The notes under the pieces: generated by a model | What the model saw: only the letters and a program-made list of their open reading frames with translations | Database searches by the model: none | What the model was told of the DNA's origin: nothing | Assembly: GCF_018383585.1 (NCBI RefSeq) | Contig: NZ_JAHAMK010000022.1 | Span: 1 to 64,000 of the forward strand | Direction: 5' to 3' | DNA length: 64,000 nucleotides | DNA from: Microvirga sp. 3-52 | GTDB taxonomy: Bacteria > Pseudomonadota > Alphaproteobacteria > Rhizobiales > Beijerinckiaceae | Made by a program: the position numbers and the translations under genes | In this document: positions 37,692 to 46,981 of the stretch, one piece after another | How the letters are laid out: each line of letters begins with the position of its first letter | Position numbering within the stretch: position 1 is the stretch's first letter

Positions 37692-38786
37692 ATGCGGGAT
37701 TCCAACTCTCGTCCTCCTTTGCAAGTCGCCGTTCCGGTCGCCCTCGCGCTGTGGTGCACGGCATGCCAAGCCGAGGTCGAGGCGCCGGCACCGGTTCGAC
37801 CTGCCCGTGTCATCGTGGTCGAGCCTGCCACCAAGTCAGCGGATGTCGGTTTCGCGGGCCATATCGAGCCCCAGGACCAGGCATCCCTGGCGTTCCGGTT
37901 GGGCGGCCGGTTGGTCGAAAGACCTGCCCGCGTCGCAGTGTCGGTGGGCGACGGAGAGGTGGTCGCACGTCTCGACCCGGAGAACGAGCTCAACGAACTC
38001 CGCTCCGCGCGGGCGGCGCTTGCGGCGGCCCAGGGGGCCCTGGGACAGGCGGACAACCAGTATCAAAGGCAGCGTCATCTTCTCGAACGCGGCATCACCA
38101 CGCGAGCCGATTTCGAAGCCGCCGAACAGGCGCGCAAGGCCGCACAGGCACGGGTGGACGCGGCCCAGGCCCATGCCCGGACAGCAGAGGATGGCGTCGG
38201 GTTCACCACCCTGAAGGCGGATGCGCCAGGCGTTGTCACGGCAGTCGGGGCGGAACCCGGAGAGGTGGTCGCAGCCGGCCGGATGATCGTGCAGCTCGCC
38301 CGGCGGGATGGTCGCGATGCCGTCTTCGAGGTCCCTGCCGACTTGGCTCGGGTGGCAGCACCAGGCGTCGAGGTCATCGTCGGTTTGGTCAGCGACCCTG
38401 GCGTCAAGGCCCATGGCCGGGTCCGGGAGATCGCTCCGCAGGCGGATCCCGTCACCCGAACGTTTGCCATCCGCGTCGGCCTCACCGATCCGCCGCAATC
38501 GTTCAGGCTCGGCACGGCCGTCTCGGGCACCCTCCGGAGGAGCGCAGATACGGCGCTGGCGATCCCCTCCACGGCACTGGTGCGGCGGGGGCAGGACATC
38601 GGCGTGTGGGCGGTCGATCCAAGCACGACCAAGGTCATCTGGCGCACCCTCGACGTGATCAGTGCGGGTCCCGCAACCGCACTCGTCGCGAAGGGGATCG
38701 CAGCGGGCGACATCGTCGTGACCGCCGGCGCCAATCTCCTGCACGAGGGCCAATCCGTGAAGCTGCCGGGGATGGAATCGCAATGA
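37692..38786 (+). CDS. RND efflux periplasmic adaptor subunit (first of two)
   Basis: A 364-residue membrane fusion protein. A hydrophobic N-terminal stretch (LQVAVPVALALWCTACQAE) serves as signal or lipoprotein anchor, although the lipobox is not canonical. Split lipoyl halves (LAFRLGGRLVERPARVAVSV; LKADAPGVVTAVGAEPGEVV) flank a coiled-coil hairpin rich in Ala, Gln and Arg. Beta-barrel and membrane-proximal domains follow. Starts at 37680, 37689 and 37692 are possible. The stop overlaps the RND pump start (ATGA). It bridges the inner-membrane pump and an outer-membrane channel encoded elsewhere. Confidence 0.87.
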   Translation: MRDSNSRPPLQVAVPVALALWCTACQAEVEAPAPVRPARVIVVEPATKSADVGFAGHIEPQDQASLAFRLGGRLVERPARVAVSVGDGEVVARLDPENELNELRSARAALAAAQGALGQADNQYQRQRHLLERGITTRADFEAAEQARKAAQARVDAAQAHARTAEDGVGFTTLKADAPGVVTAVGAEPGEVVAAGRMIVQLARRDGRDAVFEVPADLARVAAPGVEVIVGLVSDPGVKAHGRVREIAPQADPVTRTFAIRVGLTDPPQSFRLGTAVSGTLRRSADTALAIPSTALVRRGQDIGVWAVDPSTTKVIWRTLDVISAGPATALVAKGIAAGDIVVTAGANLLHEGQSVKLPGMESQ

Positions 38787-41700
38787 CCTTCAGTCTGTCG
38801 GGACTGGCCCTGAGGAACCGCTCCGTCGTGGCCTACCTCATGATCGTGGCCATCGCCGCCGGCCTCCTGGCATTCTTTCGCCTCGGCCGCAATGAGGATC
38901 CATCTTTCGTCATCAAGACGATGGTCGTCTCCGCGGCCTGGCCCGGTGCGACGATGGAAGATACCCTGACGCAGGTCACGGAACGGCTCGAGCGTCAGCT
39001 CGAGGAAACACCCGGCCTCGACTTCCTTCGAAGCTCCACCACGCCGGGACTGACCACGATCTTTGTCAACCTGAAGCAGTCGATCCCGGGATCGGACGTG
39101 CAGGATACCTGGTATCAGGTTCGCAACCTGGTGACGGACATCCGCCACACGTTGCCGAACGGCACGCTCGGGCCGTTCTTCAACGACAGGTTCGGCGACA
39201 CGTTCGGCATCATCTATGGCTTCACGTCCGACGGCTTTACCCGCCGTGAGCTCCGGGACTACGTCGAGGACATCCGCTCCACGCTCCTGCTCGTTCCCGA
39301 CGTATCCAAAATCGAGATCATCGGTGCCCAGGACGAGCGGATCTTCGTCGAGTTCTCGGTGAGGGAACTGGCCAACCTGGGCATCGACCGGTCGGTACTC
39401 CTGGCGGCCTTGCAGAGCCAGAACCTCGTGCGGCCGGCGGGTGTGCTCCAGACCCGGGACGAGACCATGGCCCTGCGCGTATCCGGGGCTTTCGAGACGG
39501 AAGCGGATCTTCTCGACGTGAACTTCCCGGTGGGTGACCGCATGGTCCGGCTGGCCGACATCGCAACGGTGCAGCGCGGACCGGCCGACCCGCCGCAGCC
39601 GATGTTCCGTGTCAACGGGCGGGAGGCGATCGGCCTCGGCATCGCCATGAGGGACGGCGGCGACATCCTGGCGCTCGGCGACAATATCCGGAAGGCGATG
39701 GCGGGGATCACCGCCGACCTGCCGCTCGGCATCGAACCGCATCTGGTGGCAGACCAAGCCGTAACCGTCGACCACGCGATCACCGACTTCATGACGTCGC
39801 TTTGGCAGTCGGTTGCCATCATCCTCGTCGCAAGCTTCGTCAGCCTCGGGATCCGCCCCGGCTTGGTCGTCGCCCTGTCCATCCCGCTGACGCTTGCGGC
39901 CGTGCTCGCGATCATGGATGTCGTCGACATCGACATGCAGCGCATATCCCTGGGGGCGCTGATCATTGCGCTGGCCCTGCTCGTCGACGATGCCATGACG
40001 ACCACCGACGCCATGGTGACCCGCCTCGCGGCGGGCGACGAAAAGGTGAAGGCCGCGACCTATGCCTTCGAGCGGTATTCCATGGCCATGCTGGCCGGAA
40101 CGCTGGTGACGATCGCCGGATTCGTCCCGATCGGCTTCGCCGCAAGCTCGGCGGGCGAGTATACGTTTTCGCTCTTTGCCGTCGTCAGCATCGCGCTGGT
40201 CATCTCCTGGCTCGTGGCGGTGGTGTTCGCGCCGGTGCTCGGCGTCGCGATGTTGTCCAAGCCGAAGACCTCTTCAGCCGACGCACCACCCGGCCGAGTG
40301 GTCGTGCTTTTCCGGCAGCTCCTCTCCGGCGCCATCGGGGCCCGGTGGCTCACGATTGCCGTCAGCATCGGCCTGTTCATTGCCTCGCTGTTGGCGCTGC
40401 CGCTGGTGCCGCGTCAGTTCTTCCCAGCGTCCGACCGCCCGGAGCTTCTGGTCGACCTGACGATGCCGCAGAACGCATCAATCTTCGCGAGTGAGGAACT
40501 CGTCGGTCGGTTCGACGCCGCCTTGAAGGACGATCCCGACGTCGTACGGTGGAGCACCTATGTCGGACGCGGCGCGATCCGCTTCTATCTTCCGTTGAAT
40601 GTCCAGCTCCCGAACGATTTCTTCAGCCAGGCCGTGATCGTTGCAAAGGATGTGCCCGCCCGGAACAGACTTCAGGTGAAGCTGGAAGCGATGTTGGCCA
40701 ACGAATTCCCGAATCTGGTCGGGCGGGTCTACCCGCTGGAGCTCGGACCTCCCGTCGGCTGGCCTCTGCAATACCGCGTGAGCGGACCGGATACCGGCGA
40801 GGTCCGCACCATTGCCATGAAGCTTGCCCAGGTCGTCGCCTCGAGCCCGCAGGCCAAGCAGGTCAATTTCGACTGGATCGAGCCATCCCGCAAGCTTCAG
40901 CTGCGGGTGAACCAGGATGAGGCGAGGCGCCTCGGCCTCAGCTCGGCGGCGCTCGCGTCCATTCTCAACACGGTCGTGTCCGGAACGGTTGTCACCCAGG
41001 TGCGTGATAGCATCTATCTCGTCAATGTCGTCGCTCGCGCCAGGGACGACGAGCGGGCCTCGATCGAGACGTTGAGGACCATGCAGGTCGCCTTGCCGGG
41101 TGGCCAATCCGTACCGCTGTCGCAGTTCGTCACGTTCGACTATGGACTCGATACGCCCCTGGTCTGGCGCCGGGACCGGGTGCCGACGCTGACCGTCGCC
41201 GCCGATGTCGCGCCGGGAATCCTTCCCGAAACGGCCGTCTCTGCCCTGACCCCGAAGATCGATGAACTGAGGCGGACCCTGCCGCCCTCGTACCGGATCG
41301 ATGTCGGCGGAACCGTTGAAGAGAGCGCGAAGTCGCAGGCATCGGTGATCGCCGTGGTACCGCTGATGCTCCTGATCATGTTGACGGTCCTCATGGCCCA
41401 GTTGCGCAGCTTCAAGCTGCTTGGCCTGGTCCTCTGCATTGCCCCCCTGGGCCTCGTCGGCGTCGTCGGGGCCCTGTTGTTATCGGGTAAGCCCCTTGGC
41501 TTCGTGGCGCTGCTCGGCATTCTCGCCCTGATCGGCATCATCACGAAGAATGCCGTCATCCTCATTGGGCAGATCGAGGCGGAGAGATCCGGCGGCAAGG
41601 GCGTCGTGGAGGCCGCGCTCGACGCAAGCACGACGCGGTTCCGTCCGATCATGCTGACGGCGATCTCCACCGTTCTCGGCATGATCCCGATCGCTCCAAC

Positions 41701-41869
41701 GGTCTTCTGGGGCCCGATGGCCTATGCGATCATGGGAGGGCTCCTGGTCGCCACGGTCCTCACACTGATCCTGTTGCCCACACTCTATGTCACGGTGTTC
41801 GACAGGCGTTCATCCGCCGCTGGAAACGTGGACGCCGTTCCGACGGTTGCGGGAGCGTCCCGATCATGA
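38783..41869 (+). CDS. RND-family efflux pump permease
   Basis: A 1028-residue inner-membrane pump with the usual twelve helices and two large periplasmic loops. The N terminus reads LRNRSVVAYLMIVAIAAGLL. The proton-relay pair of TM4 is in IIALALLVDDAMTTTDAM, and the second-half repeat includes LALIGIITKNAVILIGQIEA. It resembles AcrB/MexF-type HAE pumps of the simpler MFP-RND group. ATGA overlaps link it to adaptor genes on both sides. Substrates are unknown; drugs, metals or lipids are possible. Confidence 0.93.
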   Translation: MTFSLSGLALRNRSVVAYLMIVAIAAGLLAFFRLGRNEDPSFVIKTMVVSAAWPGATMEDTLTQVTERLERQLEETPGLDFLRSSTTPGLTTIFVNLKQSIPGSDVQDTWYQVRNLVTDIRHTLPNGTLGPFFNDRFGDTFGIIYGFTSDGFTRRELRDYVEDIRSTLLLVPDVSKIEIIGAQDERIFVEFSVRELANLGIDRSVLLAALQSQNLVRPAGVLQTRDETMALRVSGAFETEADLLDVNFPVGDRMVRLADIATVQRGPADPPQPMFRVNGREAIGLGIAMRDGGDILALGDNIRKAMAGITADLPLGIEPHLVADQAVTVDHAITDFMTSLWQSVAIILVASFVSLGIRPGLVVALSIPLTLAAVLAIMDVVDIDMQRISLGALIIALALLVDDAMTTTDAMVTRLAAGDEKVKAATYAFERYSMAMLAGTLVTIAGFVPIGFAASSAGEYTFSLFAVVSIALVISWLVAVVFAPVLGVAMLSKPKTSSADAPPGRVVVLFRQLLSGAIGARWLTIAVSIGLFIASLLALPLVPRQFFPASDRPELLVDLTMPQNASIFASEELVGRFDAALKDDPDVVRWSTYVGRGAIRFYLPLNVQLPNDFFSQAVIVAKDVPARNRLQVKLEAMLANEFPNLVGRVYPLELGPPVGWPLQYRVSGPDTGEVRTIAMKLAQVVASSPQAKQVNFDWIEPSRKLQLRVNQDEARRLGLSSAALASILNTVVSGTVVTQVRDSIYLVNVVARARDDERASIETLRTMQVALPGGQSVPLSQFVTFDYGLDTPLVWRRDRVPTLTVAADVAPGILPETAVSALTPKIDELRRTLPPSYRIDVGGTVEESAKSQASVIAVVPLMLLIMLTVLMAQLRSFKLLGLVLCIAPLGLVGVVGALLLSGKPLGFVALLGILALIGIITKNAVILIGQIEAERSGGKGVVEAALDASTTRFRPIMLTAISTVLGMIPIAPTVFWGPMAYAIMGGLLVATVLTLILLPTLYVTVFDRRSSAAGNVDAVPTVAGASRS

Positions 41870-43026
41870 TCAAAATGACCGCCCTGATGTCACAAATGGC
41901 TGCATGGGTCCGATCGGGGGCGGCGGTGACCGCCATCATCCTTTCCAGCCTGGCCGCATGCGGCCAGGCTGAAACGCCTGCGCCGAGCACCGGCCGCCCG
42001 GTCGATGTCATCTCCGTGGAGGAGAGCAAGCTGGCAAACGAGATCCAACTGTCGGGCGAAATCCAGGCAGAAAACAACGTCGCGCTTGCGTTCCGCATCG
42101 GTGGCCGCGTCGCGGAGCGACCTGTGAACGTCGGCGACCGGATCGCGGCTGGGCAGCTCATTGCCCGGTTGGACCCGCAAACCGAACAAAATGCCCTCAC
42201 TGCCGCGAAGGCAGCCCTGTCAGCCGCGAGAGGCGAGGTGAGCACGACCCGCAGTGCCTTTGACCGCCAGGAACAGCTCATGGCGCAGGGCTTCACGACC
42301 CGGCCGCGCTTCGATCAGGCCTTGCAGGCAAGGAACACCGCCGAATCCGGCCTCGAGGACGCAGAGGCCCAGGTCGAACTGGCGCGCGATCGCCTCGGCT
42401 TCACGGAGCTTCGATCCAGCACCGCCGGCGTCGTGACGGCCCGAAGCGCCGAGCCCGGTGAAGTCGTGCAGCCGGGCCAAGCCATCGTGCAACTGGCCCG
42501 CGAGGACGGACGCGATGCCGTATTCAACTTGCCCGCGCGCTTCCTCGAGCAGCAGGACGAGGATCCAGTCATACGCGTCGCCCTCGCCGATGACCGCTCC
42601 GTCGCCGCCGTCGGGCGCGTTCGCGAGACCACGGCGCAGGCCGACCCCGTGACTCGCACATTCGAGGTTCGGGTCAGCCTGCAAGATCCTCCGGAAGCCA
42701 TGCGGCTGGGATCGACCGTCATCGGGACAATCGAACTGTTCTCTCCAGCGGTCATCGCGGTTCCGGCGAGCGCCCTGACACGGGTCGGGCAATCACCCGC
42801 CATGTGGATCGTCGATCCTGCGACATCTACCGTTTCGCTGCGGACCGTCGACATCCTGCGCTTTGATCCCGACCGAGTGATCATCTCGCGGGGGCTCGAC
42901 CCGGACGATGTCATCGTCACTGGCGGTATCCAGGCCCTTCACCCAGGTCAGCTGGTGGCTCCCCTTCGGACGCGGCCGGCGGCGGCCGAGGGGCAGAGGG
43001 CTGGCGCAATATCCCATTTCGAATGA
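41866..43026 (+). CDS. RND efflux periplasmic adaptor subunit (second of two), lipoprotein
   Basis: A 386-residue membrane fusion protein with a canonical lipobox (SSLAACGQ, Cys about residue 32). Lipoyl halves (VALAFRIGGRVAERPVNVGD; ELRSSTAGVVTARSAEPGEV) flank a coiled coil (SAARGEVSTTRSAFDRQEQL). It resembles the first adaptor in layout but differs in sequence throughout. It overlaps the pump gene by ATGA. Two adaptors for one pump recalls TriA-TriB-TriC of Pseudomonas, where both are needed. Confidence 0.88.
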   Translation: MIKMTALMSQMAAWVRSGAAVTAIILSSLAACGQAETPAPSTGRPVDVISVEESKLANEIQLSGEIQAENNVALAFRIGGRVAERPVNVGDRIAAGQLIARLDPQTEQNALTAAKAALSAARGEVSTTRSAFDRQEQLMAQGFTTRPRFDQALQARNTAESGLEDAEAQVELARDRLGFTELRSSTAGVVTARSAEPGEVVQPGQAIVQLAREDGRDAVFNLPARFLEQQDEDPVIRVALADDRSVAAVGRVRETTAQADPVTRTFEVRVSLQDPPEAMRLGSTVIGTIELFSPAVIAVPASALTRVGQSPAMWIVDPATSTVSLRTVDILRFDPDRVIISRGLDPDDVIVTGGIQALHPGQLVAPLRTRPAAAEGQRAGAISHFE

Positions 43027-43147
43027 GGCCGAAGCGGGGTCAGCCTGGAAGACAGGGACAGGGCTCGGCCTTGCTCCGGGCCGATGGTGTGGAAATGGCG
43101 ATGATGATCGTTGTCGGAATTGGCGAAGTGTTCCTCCAGGCCGTCCC

Positions 43148-44887
43148 ATGAACGGCGGTCAGATCTTTCCAGGAAGCATGGAGGGACTGCCGCGGCCGAC
43201 CGTGGGTGTCAATCTCGATGACTTCCGACCTTTGCTGCCGGCTGAGGAAGTGGTCCTGTCCCGCCTTGCGAGCGGCGGACTTGATCGTCTGGGCGACGGC
43301 GTGCGGCCGGGTGCGGATGACCCTGAGCGCGCCATCCGGGCCTCATTCCTGCGCTTCCTCATGCTTGGTGGTGAGGAAGGCTATCGGCCGCACGAAAAGG
43401 GCATCAGGATCAGCGGGGCCTGGATCCAGGGCGTCCTCGACCTCGAAGGCTGTCGGGTATCTCGCGATATCCGGCTGAAGGACTGCCGCTTCGATGCCGT
43501 TCCGATCCTCCGGTCGGCGGTCATCGATCGGCTGTTCCTGGACGGGTCGTCACTGCCCGGTCTGCAAGCAGAGCGGCTCGAGGTCCGGGGCGGACTTTAT
43601 CTGCGCGGTTCGCATGTCAGCGGGGAGGTTCGCCTCACTGATTCACGGCTCGGCGGCAATCTCGTTTGCGATGGTGCCATGATCCAGTCGGTCGGCGGAT
43701 TCGCGCTCAATGCCGAGGGCCTGGAGGTGCGCAACGTCTTCTGTCGCGACACGGACTTCCGTGGCGGCGTCAACATGCGCGGTACGCGGCTCGAAGCCAG
43801 TTTCGATTGTGCCGGATCGACCATCTTCCGTCCGGACGGAATCGCCATTGCCGCCGACGCAATCCACGTGCAGGGCGCTATCCTGCTGCGCTCGGCCAAT
43901 GTCACGGGCGAGGTCAGGCTTACGGGCGCCCGGATCGCGGGCGACCTGGACTGCACCTCTACCGTCATCACCAACTCCGGCCGCGACGCCGTGCAGTTGA
44001 GCCGCGTTGTGGTCGAAGGCGCGTTCTTCCTGCGCAGGGAGGCAAGGATCGACGGGACACTTGCCATGACCGGAGCCACGGTCGGCACCCTGCATGACGA
44101 AGCGCCGTGCTGGCCCAAAAAGGGTGAACTTCTGTTGAACCGCTGTCGCTATGGCGCCTTCATCGATGGCCCGGTCGATGCAGAGGCTCGCCTCGAGTGG
44201 CTGTCGCGTCAGGCGCCGGATGGACGCGGAGAGGAATTCTGGCCGCAACCCTATGAGCAACTCGCATCGGTCTTCCGGGACATGGGCCATGACGAGGACG
44301 CCACCACGGTGCTCATCGAAAAGGAACGGCTACAGCGGCGCGCCCGTCGCCGGCGCGCCCGTCACCCCCTTTGGCGTGCAATGCTCGCCGTCAAGGACGG
44401 GATGCTCGCCATCACCGTCGCCTATGGCCGCCAACCCCTGCTTGCCTTGGTCTGGCTCGCCTTTTTCTGGGCTCTCGGCGTCGCCGTCTTCAGCTTTGCG
44501 GAACGGCAGGGAGCCTTCAAGCCAAACAGCGCTGTCGTCCTGCGATCGCCCGAATGGACGCTATGCGGGGTGGAACAATCAGAACAGCGCTTCCTCTCAT
44601 CGACCCAGACGGCTGTAGACGGACGCGCCGAAAGGGGACAAACCCAGTTTTCATGCTTCCGGCAGCAGTGGGAGGCATCGAGCTATCCGAACATCAATCC
44701 GTGGATGTACTCGCTGGATGTCCTCTTGCCGGTGCTCGAGATGGATCAAAAGACATTCTGGCGGCCTGATCCATCCAAGCCTTCCGGAGGATCGGCCCTG
44801 AGCTATTACTATTTTCAATCCATAGTGGGATGGGTCCTGAGCCTCCTGGCCGTTGCCGGATTCTCCGGCATTGTCAGATCACGATGA
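43148..44887 (+). CDS. Beta-helix-like repeat protein with C-terminal membrane segments
   Basis: A 579-residue protein. The N-terminal ~40 residues (NLDDFRPLLPAEEVVLSRL) precede about 300 residues of short degenerate repeats such as LEGCRVSRDIRLKDCRFDA and RGSHVSGEVRLTDSRLGG. They resemble pentapeptide or bactofilin-like right-handed helices. A basic linker (RRARRRRARHPLWRA) leads to two hydrophobic helices near residues 435 and 560 (LLALVWLAFFWALGVAVFSF). I know no function. It follows the second RND adaptor by 121 bases on the same strand. A fragment of a paralogue survives at 53629-53745. Confidence 0.8.
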   Translation: MNGGQIFPGSMEGLPRPTVGVNLDDFRPLLPAEEVVLSRLASGGLDRLGDGVRPGADDPERAIRASFLRFLMLGGEEGYRPHEKGIRISGAWIQGVLDLEGCRVSRDIRLKDCRFDAVPILRSAVIDRLFLDGSSLPGLQAERLEVRGGLYLRGSHVSGEVRLTDSRLGGNLVCDGAMIQSVGGFALNAEGLEVRNVFCRDTDFRGGVNMRGTRLEASFDCAGSTIFRPDGIAIAADAIHVQGAILLRSANVTGEVRLTGARIAGDLDCTSTVITNSGRDAVQLSRVVVEGAFFLRREARIDGTLAMTGATVGTLHDEAPCWPKKGELLLNRCRYGAFIDGPVDAEARLEWLSRQAPDGRGEEFWPQPYEQLASVFRDMGHDEDATTVLIEKERLQRRARRRRARHPLWRAMLAVKDGMLAITVAYGRQPLLALVWLAFFWALGVAVFSFAERQGAFKPNSAVVLRSPEWTLCGVEQSEQRFLSSTQTAVDGRAERGQTQFSCFRQQWEASSYPNINPWMYSLDVLLPVLEMDQKTFWRPDPSKPSGGSALSYYYFQSIVGWVLSLLAVAGFSGIVRSR

Positions 44888-44987
44888 CGCGATGTGTCGG
44901 CGGCACTTCGCGGCACAGGAAGCCCGGCTCCGTGAACGTCCAAGATCCCCATGTTCGAGCCGGCCCTCTTCCGTTGGCGGTCATATC

Positions 44988-45992
44988 TTACTTCCGGTCG
45001 GCGTCATGTCGGTCTCCGCGTGCATAGAGAGGATGATGGGCTGAAGCCATCTCCCTGAATTCCGTGGGACTGCTGCCATATCTCAGCTTGAATGCCCGGC
45101 TGAACGTCGAGTGCTCGAGGAACCCGACCTCTCCCGCCAACGTCCTGATCGAGGTCCTGTCGTCAATGTCGGCGAGGCGTTGTCTGGCTACGCCGAGGCG
45201 CTCGTCCTGGATGAACCGCGCAACGCCGCCGGTACCCTCGAAAATCCGATAAAGTTTGGATCGTGACATCGCGGCAAGCTGCCTCAGCGCCTCTGGGCCA
45301 AAGTCCGGCGAGGCCATGTTCTGTCTTACGACATGCCGCAGGCGCTCGCGGAGAGCTGGGGCTCTCGACGCGCCAGTCCGTGCGGAACTGCCTTGCGCGG
45401 GAACGAGGCAGGCCTGAACCAGGGTGCAGGTCGCTTCCCCCAGCATCGACCAATGCTCCTTCGGGACGGAAGGCAGTTTACGGGTCAACGAGAGGAGATG
45501 GTCCTCAAGGATGGCCCCTTGCCACGAATCCAGGGCCACCATGTGTTCACTGCTCAGCGACAGCATCGATTTCGTGAGCAGGGTGCACGGAAGGAATGCG
45601 GTCAGGAATTGCCAGGACGCACCCTCGTCGAATGTGGCGATCCGGATCCGGAAATTCAGGTCAGGTGGTGATCCCTGCTGCCAATACGCTGACGCACTGG
45701 ACTGACTATGTCCCCCACGAGACACGGCATCAGCCCAGTGGTTGCCGCGGTGATGCGTCTTTCCCGAATCCTGAAACAGTGAAATCCGTTCCAATCGTAC
45801 GGCGCCCAGGTCCCATGACACAAAGTTGAGTTCTTCCGTTTGGATTTTGCGATCGAGCGAGGCATCAGCCTCATCGAAGTATCTCGACACCGCCCGGATC
45901 TTGGCCTCCTGGCCATCACCAAGCTGGGGTGTCATGGATCGGGCCATTGCCGAAACGGCATTGCTCCTTGAAGCCACACTACCTTTCAGCAT
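44988..45992 (-). CDS. AraC-family transcriptional regulator
   Basis: A 334-residue regulator. The C-terminal AraC/XylS DNA-binding domain is clear: FGPEALRQLAAMSRSKLYRI for the first helix-turn-helix and TLAGEVGFLEHSTFSRAFKL for the second, ending YGSSPTEFREM. The N-terminal domain resembles the AraC_binding_2 sensing fold (NFVSWDLGAVRLERISLFQD). The first methionine is uncertain; a second lies 17 residues in. It converges on the beta-helix protein gene. Target genes and ligand unknown. Confidence 0.88.
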   Translation of the reverse strand: MLKGSVASRSNAVSAMARSMTPQLGDGQEAKIRAVSRYFDEADASLDRKIQTEELNFVSWDLGAVRLERISLFQDSGKTHHRGNHWADAVSRGGHSQSSASAYWQQGSPPDLNFRIRIATFDEGASWQFLTAFLPCTLLTKSMLSLSSEHMVALDSWQGAILEDHLLSLTRKLPSVPKEHWSMLGEATCTLVQACLVPAQGSSARTGASRAPALRERLRHVVRQNMASPDFGPEALRQLAAMSRSKLYRIFEGTGGVARFIQDERLGVARQRLADIDDRTSIRTLAGEVGFLEHSTFSRAFKLRYGSSPTEFREMASAHHPLYARGDRHDADRK

Positions 45993-46062
45993 CGGACATC
46001 TCCTCGAAGCGTTCCGGGTTACCGATGAATGTCACTCCTGTTGCCTTTGATCGGAGGGCCGC

Positions 46063-46290
46063 TCAGTCATCGCCCCTGTCAGTGCCGTTGTGGAACCCGT
46101 TTCCGGACAGGGCCCATGGGCCCGACCCAGCGGCGCGCCCGGCGAGCGGAACAAGGGACGGCGGGCCGATAAGGCTGTCACACATGGCTCCACGCAAGCC
46201 ACCCATGGTGGCACCGAGGCTCCCCAGGTTGATGCCCTGCTTGAGGCGCATGGCCCCATCCAGGCGTCGCCCTCTGGCGGGAAAGCCTCA
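46063..46290 (-). pseudogene. Remnant of a DUF1269 protein
   Basis: On the minus strand MRLKQGINLGSLGATMGGLR and then WALSGNGFHNGTD match the middle of the intact DUF1269 protein at 46982-47551 (RIKQSVNLVKLGAASGGLSG ... ALSGNMIDYGIND). The N-terminal third and the whole C-terminal third are missing, and the conserved glycine-rich helix is damaged (PPSLVPLAGRAAG). It lies directly downstream of a glycine-zipper lipoprotein gene on the same strand. Confidence 0.72.
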
Positions 46291-46396
46291 TGACGGGAGG
46301 CAAGGCTACGGGCCTTATCGACTGACAGGCCAGGCAGCCGGCGACGGCCGCAACCAGTGAAGCGAGTTCGTCCCTCCTGACGGAATGGAAATCCAT

Positions 46397-46672
46397 TCAT
46401 CGGCAAAAGAGATTGCCGCGGGCATCCCGGAACGTACCACGGGGGCACGGGCTTCGCGGGGCTGTCGCCGCGCCGACGATCGCGCCCCCGGCACCGCCGA
46501 CGGCCGCTCCGGCCAAGGCTCCGCTCGTCCGGCCCGTTGCCGCCCCGCCCACTGCGGCCCCGGCAAGCCCGCCGATGACGGCGCCGCCGGCTGCCCGTTC
46601 CCCCGATGTGTTGCAAGCAGTAATGGAGAGCGTAAGCGCACCCGCCGCGATGATCGTGATGACCCTTCTCAT
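46397..46672 (-). CDS. Glycine-zipper lipoprotein, copy 1
   Basis: A 91-residue envelope protein with signal peptide and lipobox (GALTLSITAC, Cys 20). A glycine-zipper helix (GGAVIGGLAGAAVGGAATG and onward to about residue 70) and a short C-terminal domain (PCPRGTFRDARGNLFCR) follow. AAGGAAGA stands before the start. It is about 73% identical, by eye, to the copy at 49716-49991. Such proteins insert in the outer membrane or act in envelope stress; exact role unknown. Confidence 0.83.
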   Translation of the reverse strand: MRRVITIIAAGALTLSITACNTSGERAAGGAVIGGLAGAAVGGAATGRTSGALAGAAVGGAGGAIVGAATAPRSPCPRGTFRDARGNLFCR

Positions 46673-46764
46673 CTGATCTTCCTTTCGAGCCACGGGAAAC
46701 CTGCCGGGCGTCTGGCCAGGCGGGGTCCAGCTTGGTCGGTCGGGGCCTGCGTGGCTATCCGTGT

Positions 46765-46777
46765 AAACCCTGGGTTT
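46765..46777. promoter_or_regulatory. Palindrome AAACCCTGGGTTT
   Basis: A perfect 6-bp inverted repeat around a central T in the divergent region between glycine-zipper lipoprotein copy 1 and the DUF1269 gene. Read leftward it gives CAGGGTTT, the core of the promoter motif seen elsewhere here, and a weak CCAAG half-site lies 22 bases upstream of it. The -10 in that direction is poor. Confidence 0.35.
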
Positions 46778-46870
46778 CAGAGGGGAAACACTTGGCCAGG
46801 GCTGTCGGTGACGGGATACGGATGGCATTCGCGCAGGCCGGCGACTGCGCCGGCGTTTTTGCGCGGCTTC

Positions 46871-46936
46871 CCAGGTCAATTCCCGCGCCGATCCAGGGTT
46901 TGTCCCGATGGACGGGCGATCACCCCGCGGTACTCT
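46871..46936 (+). promoter_or_regulatory. AGGGTTT-type promoter upstream of DUF1269 gene
   Basis: CCAGG (46871) and CCAGGGTTT (46893-46901) are 22 bases apart, and TACTCT (46931-46936) stands 36 bases after the A of AGGGTTT. The DUF1269 start is 46 bases further on. The geometry matches the response-regulator promoter. Confidence 0.5.
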
Positions 46937-46981
46937 CACGGCTCGCGACGACCTCGCGTCGTTGCCCTTCGGAGGACAGTC

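Noticed and set aside
37682..38782. Long plus-strand frame joined to the RND pump
   Set aside because: It is the out-of-frame shadow of the first adaptor gene; the pump starts at the ATG at 38783, where homology begins.
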